A DNA stretch of 64,000 nucleotides from NCBI RefSeq assembly GCF_030269925.1, contig NC_085112.1:14447501-14511500 (forward strand), written 5' to 3'. Position 1 is the first letter of the stretch; the number at the start of each line of letters is the position of its first letter. Source of the DNA: Bombyx mori (taxonomy: Eukaryota; Arthropoda; Insecta; Lepidoptera; Bombycidae). Positions 22,413 through 33,410 of this stretch are shown here, piece by piece. Below the pieces are notes generated by a model. That model was given only the letters and a program-made list of their open reading frames with translations, did not search any database and was not told the DNA's origin. Position numbers and translations under genes: made by a program.

Positions 22413-24659
22413 TAATAATGAATACATACATTAGCCGATAATTTTTTTTGTGCATGTATTTAGTTTCCATAATGAAGCCCTAATCACGGTAAATATCCAA
22501 ATTAAGTAATTCAAAATTGAATTACGTATAAGTAAAGTAAAGTATAAGTAAAGTAAAAAACTAAGTTTAACTTATGTAAATTTCTTTTTTTTAAGAGTCG
22601 GCGCCATTAGTCCCTAAATTTTTCATTGTTGATTAAGCTATTGCTTAGCTTTTATCGCGGGCTTTGAGCGCGGCGACAGAATCAAGAAATTCCGTAACGA
22701 AAATAAAACCTAATTCCTCCCACTCTGCCTACCATGTAGCTCGCGTTCAACACATGCACAGGTTGCGCTTGTGTAGTGTTTGTGAATAAGCGCGCGGCGT
22801 GACGTCGCACTGCATGCGCATCATGAAAAATCTGCCCATCTCTCTCTCGCACGGTTTAGCTTGTGAGTTTGAAGGGGATAGTTAATGTTTATAAATATAG
22901 CGTAGTCTTATTATATTATTTTTTTTAATATTAAATTATTATTGTCTAATTATAATTGCATAAATTGATAAAAAATGCTATGCAATAGCTTTACAGCGGC
23001 AGTCTCCGAGTGCCACACGTGTTTTATTATTATGATCAATTAAAAATGTTATTATAACGCGATATTTATTCTTCAAAAACAGAGAAAATGTACCTCAATT
23101 TGCTTCAGAAACGAGCGTCTAGCAAAATATTCACATATTTTTATTCACCCCGTACCGAATTCTCGGCACCTAACACGCAAAATTTACATATCACATACAT
23201 ATAAGCATCAATAAATTAACAATTCTTCTACGTTTTCGTGGGAAAATTCCCGAAACTAGGACGTGAAATCGTCTATTTCGCTTACATATCTATCATTATT
23301 ATCTTTTGGCACGTTTCCAGAAAACAATTCGATTATACAGATACCATCTATAGTGGAAAACAAACGGTGGCTATTTATCACTATTTATCTGCATTGAACA
23401 CCTAAAATTATATCAGAAAATAAAGTTTTGCCCTCTATATTCAAAGCCCTAGAATTAGCTACTCTAAATAAAACTTCCTGTGTCTGTCTGTTGTTTTTGA
23501 TATCTAGGAAAAGTAAACAGCTACTAATAGCCAAATTCTTATTTACCTATAGAGATAGTTGAAAAATGGTATTACCTACTTAATTATTGAAATGGTTCTC
23601 ATTGTACAATTTGGATTTCAAAAAACAATATAATACAATATTGGCCCATTTAATTTTGATATGCCTTACATTGCCTTCTTTAACCAGTCCTTAGATAAGT
23701 ATAAAGGCTATTCCATAAATTTCTGAATTTCTGTAACTCAGCGATTTATTATAATAATTATTTAAAAATGTTTATTTACACCATAAACTATGTACGAAAG
23801 TAATTTAGCTTCAATTAGTCCTTTTAAAGAACTTTCAAACAATAATGACCGATTAAAAATTCATTGAGAATGAATGCCAAAAAATTCAGGCCTTGGGTTT
23901 TCTTTCAAACACACAAAATAGAATAAAACTACAAAATGGCAATTCTAAAACTAATTTATAACTCAGACACGCAACCTATCGAACAAAAGTCGTGTCTGAA
24001 GTGGCTGGAGTTCATGAACTTTATTCGTTCGACAGTATAAATATATACATAATAAAACAAAATATACGTCTTTGTGACATTAATCGTATTTGAGACGACA
24101 AATCATAAAATTCTATTTAAAACGCACGGACGCGATCTCACTGTTTATACAAAGGCCGTGCACTGAATCGGAAGCCAGACATACCTCGGGAGACTTATTA
24201 ACGCATTCCACTTCCCACTGTGATTCAGTGGCGTATTTCGGATGCTTCCTTTTTATGCTGCTTGGGATAAGTTGTAAGAGAACAGCTTACTTAGCCGGTC
24301 AGATTTTGTGGTCTGAGTAATGCTGTTCCAGCAACCACACATTTTCAATGTATACTAACGATATTGAAAATAGATAAACAAAAAGAAAGGTAAAATAAGA
24401 AAGATAAAAGCGTTATAATTTCATGTTAATCAAAGATCATCTTCTGCTCCAGACCTACTTGAGATAATTATATTCTACCTCATTGTATACTATTTTTTAC
24501 TACGAGAAGACCTTTGATTCGAGTTGTTGATGTAGGACAAACTTCCCAACTAGGTGATGGAATTAAAAAGCTTTTCGGTAGTGAGCAAGCACCGGAAGAC
24601 GCAGTATGAGTAACCCATTATGTGCACCGGCGATTTGTAGAAGCTAGGCACAGTTAAAT
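22413..24659. other. AT-rich non-coding stretch, 2.2 kb
   Basis: No exon recognised. A GC-richer island at about 22600-22870 (TTTATCGCGGGCTTTGAGCG, then AATAAGCGCGCGGCGTGACG and CCATCTCTCTCTCGCACGG) resembles terminal parts of DNA elements or a promoter. It occurs once here, so I leave it open. The plus frame at 24090-24320 has no domain. Confidence 0.35.
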
Positions 24660-24848
24660 CACCATCACCATCCTGCCAATTTCTGCCGCTAAGTAATCAT
24701 GCCTTCCTGTTTAAAGGGTGGGACAGCCAATCCAATTGAGACTTCGACATTATGTCTTGGGTGTGTGGCGGAGTTACGTTCTGATGTCTATGAGCTCTGC
24801 TGACCACTTGGTACTAAGTAAGTTGTAAATTCGTCTATCGAATAAAAG
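24660..24848 (+). repeat. Family A, strongly diverged
   Basis: CATCCTGCCAATTTCTGCCG through TGATGTCTATGAGCTC to an AATAAAAG end. Confidence 0.6.
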
Positions 24849-25203
24849 AAAGACAAAACTTCATTTTAGTACACGAAACTCGCCGAAAATCGCCAATCGC
24901 TGCCTCTCGATCTTTAGACCAGACTCACTTCGTAAGGATTGGCCGGATTCTTCTTTTTGTGGCCTGTTTTAAAAACGTCTTATGGCCTTTGGGAGGCGTC
25001 GTGATGATTTGTGACCGCGAATATTTCGAACACTTTGTATTTCTCTTTTGTAGAGTGTTCCGAGTAAGTGGTTTTGAAATATAACGAATGTGCCGAGGGC
25101 TGGTATATGAGTTGTGTTGACGCCGAATTACTTACTATTACGCTGCTTTATTATTCATACACGTCTAGAAAAAGTCTAGATACAAATAGAACTAGAAATA
25201 TAT
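24849..25203. other. Non-coding stretch
   Basis: No gene or repeat recognised. Confidence 0.35.
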
Positions 25204-25570
25204 TTTTTGGAGTTTACTCCTTTAGAATCGATTTACATATATAGGCCCGGGGTATGAAAATTATGGGGACCAAAATCGTACTAGCATGTCACACGAAATG
25301 CGTTATGCGCCTGATTGCGCATGTCACACGAAATGCGCGCCGGGCTGCTGCGCCGGCAGTCCGCCACAAAGCCTCGTACTGATCGCGCGTTTCTCTCATT
25401 ATTGTATTTTCATATATTTGTTAGTCGTTTGTTTTGTGTCTCGTTAATTTGTTAATAATCTGTAGTGTATCGTGTTGTCGTAATATAGAACTATTTCTCG
25501 TATTGTTTCGTTTAATTTTTTATATCCAGTAAACTCCAGTCGTGCGTCGGAGCGGACACACACACTTTTT
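25204..25570 (+). repeat. Long inverted repeat H, left arm
   Basis: This 367-bp arm is the inverted counterpart of 26566-26895. Within it, 25208-25538 is bounded by TGGAGTTTACT and its inverse AGTAAACTCCA (TG...CA ends), followed by GTCGTGCGTCGGAGCGGACA and a CA run. It contains an extra 37 bp relative to the right arm, from a duplicated GCATGTCACACGAAATGCG block. It could be an LTR-like or MITE-like unit. No coding. Confidence 0.85.
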
Positions 25571-25682
25571 TTTTATTAGTTAATCATCTGAGGATATGAA
25601 CATGAGGGTTCTTGGTTCTAATAGTTCCCATCATTACTTAGTCAGTAGCGCATTTACATTAAAACATCCCATACATCTGCTT

Positions 25683-25924
25683 TTTTTTATTGCTTAGATG
25701 GGTGGACGAGTTCGCAGCCCACCTGGTGTTAAGTGGTTACTGGAGCCCATAGACATCTACAACGTAAATGCGCCACCCACCTTGAGATATAAGTTCTAAA
25801 GTCTCAAGTATATTTACAACGGCTGCCCCACCCTTCGAACCGAAACGCATTACTGCTTCACGGCAGAAATAGGCAGGGCGGTGGTACCTATCCACGCGGA
25901 CTCACAAGAGGTCCTACCACCACT
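25683..25924 (-). repeat. Family A unit inside the inverted repeat
   Basis: Full-length minus copy: TTTTTTTATTGCTTAGATGG at the left, TCCTACCACCACT at the right. Confidence 0.85.
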
Positions 25925-26287
25925 AAGAAAGATGTGAAGAAAGAAAGTGTTAATGATACTAGAAACACACATTTTAGAGTGAGTAACAAATCTATGACTA
26001 CACCAACGTAGCTTAACAAATTAGAAGAAGATGTTACATTTTATTATGATGTAAATAGGAGACGCATCCGGTTTTACGTGATGATAACATCTTGAGGTTT
26101 CTGAGTCAAATTATTGGCTCACGTTTTTACCCATCTTCTGTAAAACTCCTAACTATTAGCATAGAACAGTATTACCAAGACTGTGAACTTTTTATCTTAT
26201 GTTTTTCTGTAGGCGAATGAATGATCACAAGTCTATTCCGGTAATTTGTACGTGCTACGTATGTTTGCTACAACTTACCTTCCCGAT

Positions 26288-26565
26288 CCACTGTCGATAC
26301 TTTTAGGCATTCCAAGCACCAGTCTCCGTTCTCGTCGAACCCTTCGAATGCGATGAAGGATTCGTCGTGAAAATTAACCCACAGATACAGCCCACTGAGT
26401 TTCTCGCTGGATCTTCCTAGCGGTAGATTCTGCGTAGCCCTGCCCTTGCTAGGGCTAGTGTTACAAACTTCGCCAAACTGAGCTTCGTGAGCTCCCCTAA
26501 ATTTCCGGTGAAACTAGTATAGTCCCTTGAGGCTAGTCGAGGCTACTAGGATAGGTGGGCAAAAT
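26288..26565 (+). repeat. Bm1-like repeat, partial
   Basis: Starts near CACTGTCGATACTTTTAGG and contains GTTTCTCGCTGGATCTTCC, TAGATTCTGCGTAGCCC and GAGCTTCGTGAGCTCCCC. It ends in AAAATAAAAA directly against the right arm of the inverted repeat. Confidence 0.7.
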
Positions 26566-26895
26566 AAAAAGTGTGTGTGTCCGCTCCGACGCACGACTGG
26601 AGTTTACTGGATATAAAAAATTAAACGAAACAATACGAGAAATAGTTCTATATTACGACAACACGATACACTACAGATTATTAACAAATTAACGAGACAC
26701 AAAACAAACGACTAACAAATATATGAAAATACAATAATGAGAGAAACGCGCGATCAGTACGAGGCTTTGTGGCGGACTGCCGGCGCAGGCGCATAACGCA
26801 TTTCGTGTGACATGCTAGTACGATTTTGGTCCCCATAATTTTCATACCCCGGGCCTATATATGTAAATCGATTCTAAAGGAGTAAACTCCAAAAA
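26566..26895 (-). repeat. Long inverted repeat H, right arm
   Basis: Reverse complement of the left arm from GTGTGTGTGTCCGCTCCG to GGAGTAAACTCCAAAAA, nearly identical apart from the 37-bp length difference. Confidence 0.85.
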
Positions 26896-26948
26896 TAGCA
26901 ACATCAATACCACCATTTTGATACCTGAAGCTTTCTTTTCATTTGTAT

Positions 26949-27032
26949 AGTATAACAACTGCCCCGGCCTTCAAATCGTAACGTGTTAGTGTTTCGCGGC
27001 AGAAATAGTCATAAGACGTCCTGCCGTCACTA
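26949..27032 (-). repeat. Family A internal fragment
   Basis: ATAGTATAACAACTGCCCCG to AAGACGTCCTGCCGTCAC, a diverged minus copy of the 5' half. Confidence 0.6.
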
Positions 27033-27909
27033 ATTACGTAATTTATAATTGTATTACTAATTAAATAAAAAAATTATATGTAATATATACAAAAAAACGC
27101 GAGATTAAGTTACTTTAATTATTGCTAAATGCTACTAAGTGAAATTTACTTTCGAAGGATTTCATTCTTAAAATGAAGCTAAACAAAAACGCATTAATAC
27201 GAGTGCGCTAATGGCAAATGTGGTGTGTTTCACTGCTACTGTCAAACAAACAGCATCCAACCGAACTAGGAAGCCACATAATTGTTCTACAGAGCTACCC
27301 TCCGAAGTACTGTGAATTCAGTTGGATTATACACGCAGCTGAGGTTCATTCCTTTTGTGATCACAAGCTAAGATCGCTGGAGAGTTTTGTTTGTTTCTTT
27401 AAAGGATGATTGAAGACGATCGGGTTTTGTTTGAATTTGGAAAGATAAATTTAGGTGTTTTTTTTTGTACTCTCATGGTGCGTGTTCACAGTAGGTGTCA
27501 AGTGGGTACCGGGGCCTATGAACAACGCTAATTCCGTCACCATGTGACTTGAGATCGTAATCTAAATTTTGTTTCTATTTCTCTGTGTTTTTTTTGTGTA
27601 CTATCCTAGAAAATTTTCAAGGTGAACATAATTTTGATGATTTATTTATATTTTTGTAAACTGGTCTTTCATAACAACGTACATGGACCTGATTTTTTTC
27701 TTTCTGCTTAACTCATTTAATTGACTTCGCCTATATTGATGATATTCTTATTTAATTTTGTTAAAGTCAATTTTATTTCATCCTTCAATCGGAAAGGCTG
27801 ACTGCTTGGTAGTAGGAAGAGAAAAAAATAGATTACCATCCATTGGTCGCACTGGTAGACACTGGGATCACCCCTCAGCAATTTTTATGTGAAGTAGTTT
27901 TCATTCTAG
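27033..27909. other. Non-coding stretch before the small peptide candidate
   Basis: Mostly unique. The plus frame at 27218-27409 has no domain. 27471-27560 (CATGGTGCGTGTTCACAGT, then CCATGTGACTTGAGATCG) resembles a lepidopteran LINE tail, but I have only this copy. Any 5' untranslated exon of the gene at 27931 should lie here or upstream. I cannot place it. Confidence 0.35.
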
Positions 27910-27930
27910 GTAAATAGTTCAGTGGCCAAA

Positions 27931-28089
27931 ATGATGTGTGGATTGTGTATCTTCGTCGCTACACTCTTGGCACAATGGTTCACCGCCACTCCTCGCTTTC
28001 AGCTGCGCTCTAGTGCTTACGTGTGGAGGGCAACCTGTTGCAGCCTTGACCTGGTCTGTCAACCTTACGGGTGTGTGTTAGGTAGATAA
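27931..28089 (+). CDS. Candidate small secreted cysteine-rich peptide (52 aa)
   Basis: The frame opens at CAAAATG, a good insect start context; a second ATG follows at once. Residues 1-19 are hydrophobic (CIFVATLLAQWFTA) and look like a signal peptide. The remainder is short, with cysteines at 36, 37, 43 and 48 (pattern CC-x5-C-x4-C), and ends Gly51-Arg52 before TAA. A GR end is the usual amidation-plus-cleavage signal of neuropeptide precursors. An acceptor-like TTTTCATTCTAG ends at 27909, and AATAAA lies 20 nt after the stop (28110). The GC content is higher than in the flanks. I do not recognise the family. A chance open frame of this size is possible, so this is a candidate only. Confidence 0.4.
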   Translation: MMCGLCIFVATLLAQWFTATPRFQLRSSAYVWRATCCSLDLVCQPYGCVLGR

Positions 28090-28109
28090 AAAATCATGTT
28101 AGACGCTCA

Positions 28110-28115
28110 AATAAA
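28110..28115 (+). promoter_or_regulatory. Possible polyadenylation signal
   Basis: AATAAA at a sensible distance downstream of the small peptide frame. In AT-rich DNA such hexamers are frequent, so it is only supporting evidence. Confidence 0.3.
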
Positions 28116-28157
28116 AATTAAGCATTTTCAACAAATATTTGCTTCATTTATCAAATA

Positions 28158-28562
28158 CTAGAGGTCCCGCAGTAGTCAAAATTCGACTATAATTAATTGG
28201 AATTGTAAGTTTGTACACTATTATGATTGAATTTTATACAAATTTCGCCAAGACTAGACTATAAAAAATATTAACAAAGACAAACAATATTTAATCTATT
28301 CTCAATTTGACAACACACGTCAAGAACAAAAGTTTGAAAATAAATATTATGCATGCGTGTGTGCGTCAAATACATGGTATGTAGTGTGTGTAATGTTTTC
28401 TTTATGGATTTAATGTATCTATTATGCATTATTTTAAAAAAATATTAGCATTGTGCACTTCTTCTCTATATTCTCTATAAGTGCGGAAAATTTCATACTC
28501 CTCCGTCCGCGCAATTTTCGTAAAAAGGGATACAAAGTTTTTGCTTCACGTATTAATATATC
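28158..28562 (-). mobile_element. Helitron-like element, family F copy 3
   Basis: Reverse complement of 212-648. CTAG (28158-28161) is its 3' end, and GTAGTCAAAATTCGACTA is the pre-terminal hairpin. The 5' end is slightly decayed (GATATATTAATACG). It sits about 70 bp after the small peptide frame. Confidence 0.7.
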
Positions 28563-28809
28563 AAATATAAGTTGTGCAGTTCTTTTTCCTTATCCTTAAC
28601 ACATCTTTATCCTTTGAGAGATTTGTATAAAACTCACAAATACTTGCTGTTAATTCTGTCATTAATCATTAATTTAATTTGGTATTTTTGGAATATGTTT
28701 AGATTTTTTTTTGTTTGTTTTGTTGTTATCAGAACTTCTGAGTAACTCAACTTTTACTGCTAATAAATGCGAAAAAAGTGTCGGTGATTAGTCAATCAAA
28801 CGCGTTTCA

Positions 28810-28948
28810 TCCAATTTTGGAATTAACTTTCCTTCTCGGTGCTTCCTGAGTGCTACAACAAATCTTTTTTCCATAACGAGATTTGCGGAAAATCCTCAGC
28901 TATGGACAGCGGCTTGGCTGTGCTCCTGGCATTACTGAATTCCATAAC
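28810..28948 (+). repeat. Family B fragment, diverged
   Basis: CCAATTTTGGAATTAACTTT to GGCTTGGCTGTGCTCCTGGC follows the RT C-terminus and tail order of Family B. The frame at 28839-29108 begins in this relic. Confidence 0.55.
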
Positions 28949-29354
28949 CGACACTAATCAGGTTAATAAAAAACACATTTTATTTTCAACTTTGAACCTT
29001 AATTCACGTAGAAATAAAGCTTTTAATAAAGAACCGTTTTTGGATTTGAAATCAATAAATTCTAACAATCAAGAGTATAGTCATTTACAAACATTCAAGC
29101 ATCAGTAAATTAACTGTTCAAAAGCATTTCATTTGATGAATGCACTCAGAGACAAATATATTTAGAGATAATCGTCCAAATGTGTTGAATTCAAAATATT
29201 AGCTGTACTAAATAGTGATAATGGAAAATCGGTCCCTGATTTCAATACAGCAGTATCGATTCATACAGGCTCATAATAATATGTTAAATTTCGGGGGTTA
29301 TTGGTTTATTCTTAGACTTACGGTTTTTCTCAAATGAGGCATTGGTCATCATAG
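28949..29354. other. AT-rich non-coding stretch
   Basis: Nothing recognised. Confidence 0.4.
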
Positions 29355-29523
29355 ATTAAAAGGTAAGATGCTCGGTGCATTAGTACCGAAAAATACGACT
29401 GTGCCGATATTAAACTCCCGCAGACAGGTACCTAATAATTTTTCCAATCAAACATATTTTCTCAAATATCTTCCAAGATGAAGGGATAACTTCGTGTAAA
29501 ATGAAACCCGAAAAATTACCCGA
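29355..29523 (+). repeat. tRNA-like SINE head without Family A, diverged
   Basis: Contains TTAAAAGGTAAGATGCTCGG, then CTCCCGCAGACAGGTACC and GATGAAGGGATAACTTCG in head order. The Family A part is absent. Confidence 0.6.
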
Positions 29524-29690
29524 TTTTTATTACACACTGTTATTCTCTCACCGTGGAAGTCAATTGTGAACAATTGCTAAGTATGTATTTCATTAGGAAA
29601 ATTTGGTACCCGCCTGCGGGATTCGAACACCGCTGTATCGCTCAACACGGATGTACCGGGCATCTTATCCTTTAGGCCACGACGATTTCA
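29524..29690 (-). repeat. tRNA-like SINE head without Family A, inverted
   Basis: Directly abuts the previous head, tail to tail. GATTCGAACACCG (B box complement) and TATCCTTTAGGCCACGACG (A box region complement) are well preserved. Confidence 0.72.
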
Positions 29691-31129
29691 AAATATGATT
29701 TTACAGTGTCATTACTACTTTAGCTTTATATATTGACTGAGACTATAACTACATAAGAAAATTAGTTTTTATCTTGGCTCACTGACAAAGCCTTTTTTTA
29801 AAGTATAGTCATATTATTAGCATTCTTGTTTTGGAAATCTATTTTAAACTATCTTCTGATTCTGCAGCTGATTCTATACTTATATACTCATTGCAGTGTA
29901 TATACTAATAGAATCAATGTTGTTTTAGTACATTTCTGTTTGATAGTTTAGTATATTATTAACATGTAATTTAGTGTATTATTTAGAAACAGAAATGTAT
30001 TTTGATAAGCTGTTGTGAATTGCGAATATAATTTGGTATTTAATTGCTTTCTGAATTGCCATTAGCCGGAAATCGAGGTGCAGCGATAAAAGGATAAGAA
30101 TTCCCCTCTGAATGAACCAATTTGTCGCCAAAAGCGTTTGAATTAGGTTCCAATGTTATTCGCTTCGCTGATATTTGGATAAAGCATTAGTATCGATTTT
30201 CAAATTTGTTACTCTTCTAAAGTTTTCAATTCTCAATGCAATATTTTACTGAGTTTTGATCATTTTATTTTATTTAATTTTATATGTCCATGGCCTAACG
30301 TGCAAGACGCCACGTGAATACTTGTGTTATCATACACGACAGAGGACATGTAAAACTCAGATTCACTAGTATTGAGAAAGATTTACACAGTAATTCAGAT
30401 AAGTCAATCAAAAAAACATTGTATTTAAATGAGCACCTACATCTAATCCAAGTAGGTATGCTTTTAAAATAAAGAATAATTACGATAAATTCATTAGTAA
30501 TGATAATGATGAATAGCTTTGGAGTAGCCCGGCTAATTAGGTAAGGACAAAGGACATAGTGTGACTTTTATCCAATCTCAAATTCGTTAGCCACGAACAC
30601 TATATAACTGATCTACTTTTAAAACAAAACTAAGCGCCATTTCAACGAACTCAAGAAATAGAAGGCAAATGCTAACGGAAAGAAATCCCAGAGGCCCTGG
30701 GCCATTTATCGCGAAGTTATAACCTCTTTAGCCTTTCAATTACGTAAGGAAAATACTGTTTAAGTTCTACTTAGGAGATGACTTCGAAGCGAATCTCTCG
30801 TGAAAACGAATCCGTAGTGCTGTAGTGGTGAAAGCCTGTTAGCGTGTTTCAGTCGAGCCTCGATTTGAAATATGTATTTGGATCCATCGACGATACAATT
30901 ATTTTGCTGTTGAATAATTCAACTAAATGTTAAATTGGATAGTGATAGTATCAGGTATTTTATTGTATGTACGTTTATTACGAAATCCATTTTTATTTTA
31001 TGCTCGATTTCTCTGCCTTGGTTCGTTTGATTAAATACAAGGTAAAATGGAAATTATAGTTTTATGAAAAAAATAATTTAGTTGTTTCATATTTCATATT
31101 ACAATATACAATAATATAATAAATATAAA
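29691..31129. other. AT-rich non-coding stretch, 1.4 kb
   Basis: No gene or recurring repeat seen. Confidence 0.4.
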
Positions 31130-31323
31130 ACTAGCCGCATTTAAATATTCATAATACCTTGGGCCTTTGGGTCGACGGTTCGGGGGGCTGGGTGGTTCGG
31201 GCGTTTACGCGGAGCCCTAGGACATCCCCGGTAGTTGGCCGGCTGCCCTTGCTTAAGGCGTAGGACACAGCTTGGGGGTTCGGTCGCGGTTTCCCTAACT
31301 CGCGAACATTCAGAGTTTGCGGC
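31130..31323 (-). pseudogene. LINE gag (ORF1) zinc-knuckle relic
   Basis: The minus frame encodes CVLRLKQGQPANYRGCPRAP followed by a proline/arginine-rich stretch. GxHPANYRGCP after CxxC is the last CCHC knuckle of jockey-type gag proteins. Here the second Cys and the His are mutated. It abuts an RT relic of another LINE type. Confidence 0.5.
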
Positions 31324-31530
31324 CTATTGCCACTCGAGCTTACTAATCTTTAAAGCTATGTCGGTTACTTTGGTTCTTTGACGGATTTCCTCATTTCTGA
31401 CTCGATCCATCAAAGAAACTCTGAGCATAGACCTTTCCATAGCACGCTGAGTGACTTTAAACTCACAGACCAGACCTACGGTCAATGTCCACGTTTCAGC
31501 GCCAAAGTCCACGGCGGTAAGTATTATCTG
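31324..31530 (-). pseudogene. RTE-like reverse transcriptase relic
   Basis: The minus frame reads FGAETWTLT, then FKVTQRAMERSMLRVSL, DRVRNEEIRQRTKVTDIA and ISKLEWQ. The YGAETWTLT...QRAMERAML-GVSL...RNEEIR order is the C-terminal third of RTE-type LINE ORFs in Lepidoptera. It stops exactly where the gag relic begins. Sequence upstream to 31690 seems to continue in shifted frames. Confidence 0.75.
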
Positions 31531-33099
31531 TCACCTTGCTACAGTATCGTCTGCAGTCTGTCGTCGCATGATAATTCGTACCCAAAGAGACATTTAAAAC
31601 GCTCACCGAGAAAAATCTAGGTCCCAACCGAATTCGAATTGATGTGGGTCGAAAAATAATCAGACAAAAGATTCCTTCTCTAGATTCCACACACCGTGCC
31701 TTTCATTTTATCCTCTGAATGGCCACATGGGACTTCATACGGTACCTGGTTATTATTTACGAGAAATCGACTTAGAAATATTTGAATTTATTTGACGATT
31801 TCAAATCGTTGTCTAAAAAATTTATACTTCCATTGCTTCACGAATTAATGATTAGATAAATCTTATTGAACTTAATTAAAATTTATTTTCAATTCAAATT
31901 CAATTTCTAAACAGCATAACGCCCACGTTAATCGTTGTTTTAAGCTAATCATGTTTAAATTTAAAATTAAATTAATTGTCATTAAAACCCTTGATTCAAA
32001 AACAGATCACGTTCGGTTTAACGCAAAAACTTGAATCTGTCGAGCGAGTAAAATACGATTGCTTCATAAATGCTAAAGATTTTCTTTGTGAAAATCGAAA
32101 ATAAAATTCTTATTCGGAATTAGTTTATACCATTAGTTTATAATTTTGAATAAATTTAAAGCACTATTAAGTCCAGTCAGCTCATGACCCATCAAGCATT
32201 TATCAGAGCTTATTCTATATATAGAGAGATATTCTCCTTTTGAGATCTCTTGAGTCCAGGAGAGTCGTGAAAGTCTGGCGTTACGTTATAATAATAACTA
32301 GATGGTGACCGACATGATGACCTTATAATAATAACTAGATGAGATGATTTTTTTTTGATAACGGCATCTTGTTGTGTTTTTAAAGCGGTTAGTTGCCCTC
32401 AATTAAGAAAAATAGTATTATTGTTCGCCAATAGATGTCGGAAAGTCATAAAGTTAGTAGTCATAAAGTTGATTATCGATAAAGTTGATTATTGAAAACA
32501 CGAATAAGAGAACATTTTCTGAAAATAAATCGTAGCTAGATCGATTTATCGCCCCCGAAATCCCCTGTATACTAAATTTTATGAAAATCGTTGGAGCCGT
32601 TTCCGAGATTCAGATTATATATATACAAAAATTGCTCGTTTAAAGGTATAAGATAGCTATCACTTTGTCGATAGCGAAACACATCGCTGCTTCTCATAAT
32701 TAAAGACGGTACCAAGATATGATTAAAAAGTACCCCTCCATTAGAACTTAATATAGGAATCATTCTCAGACATTTTGCTCATTCACACCAGTCGTCTTTA
32801 TTATAAGGTAATGTGATGGGCTGATATCGTTTATGTCACACTGTTTCGCCATTTTCCGTTCCTTTGCTAGACTCATGAACTGCGACTTTCAAAACCGATA
32901 CAGCTAAATATGTCTGTACGTAAATAAATTGGTGACAAGTTAATTGGCGCTGCAAATGATGAATGCAGGAGAGTAAGTTAGTAGTGGTTAAGACTATTCG
33001 ATGTCGAGATCCAAGTCTAATTTCTTATAAGTGTTAACGCTTTTGAAGTCAGTTGCTTTAGAATCTTTAGACTACTTCGTACTTTTTTTCCTACCTATG
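31531..33099. other. AT-rich non-coding stretch, 1.6 kb
   Basis: About 32310-32350 repeats CTTATAATAATAACTAGATG twice (a small local duplication). No gene seen. Confidence 0.4.
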
Positions 33100-33410
33100 T
33101 TTCGCCTTGACGTGTAGGTGAGTTCACGGGGCTCAAACCGAAAGTGTTGCTAACACTGGCTCTAGCAAGAGCAGTGCTTCGCAGAATCTACCACCGGATC
33201 GGAAACGCGACCCACTGAGAAGATCCGGCGAGAAACTCAGTGGGCTGTGTCTATGGGATAATTTATTCGTCGAGCCTTTCGTCGCAAGCGACGGGTTCGG
33301 CGAGGACGATGACCGGTACCTAAAACACAGTTAATGGATCGGTAGGATCCGTAATGACGTGTTTAGGGCGACATCGACTGTTTACCGTTCGGTACACAGG
33401 ATTGGATATA
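33100..33410 (-). repeat. Bm1-like repeat
   Basis: Reads GTGTAGGTGAGTTCACGG at the left, GCAGAATCTACCACCGGATC and GATCCGGCGAGAAACTCAG in the middle, and GACGTGTTTAGGGCGACATC at the right, the most complete minus copy of this family. Confidence 0.75.

Noticed and set aside
25204..26895. Intact LTR retrotransposon
   Set aside because: The LTR-like units are inverted relative to each other and no gag-pol coding lies between them.
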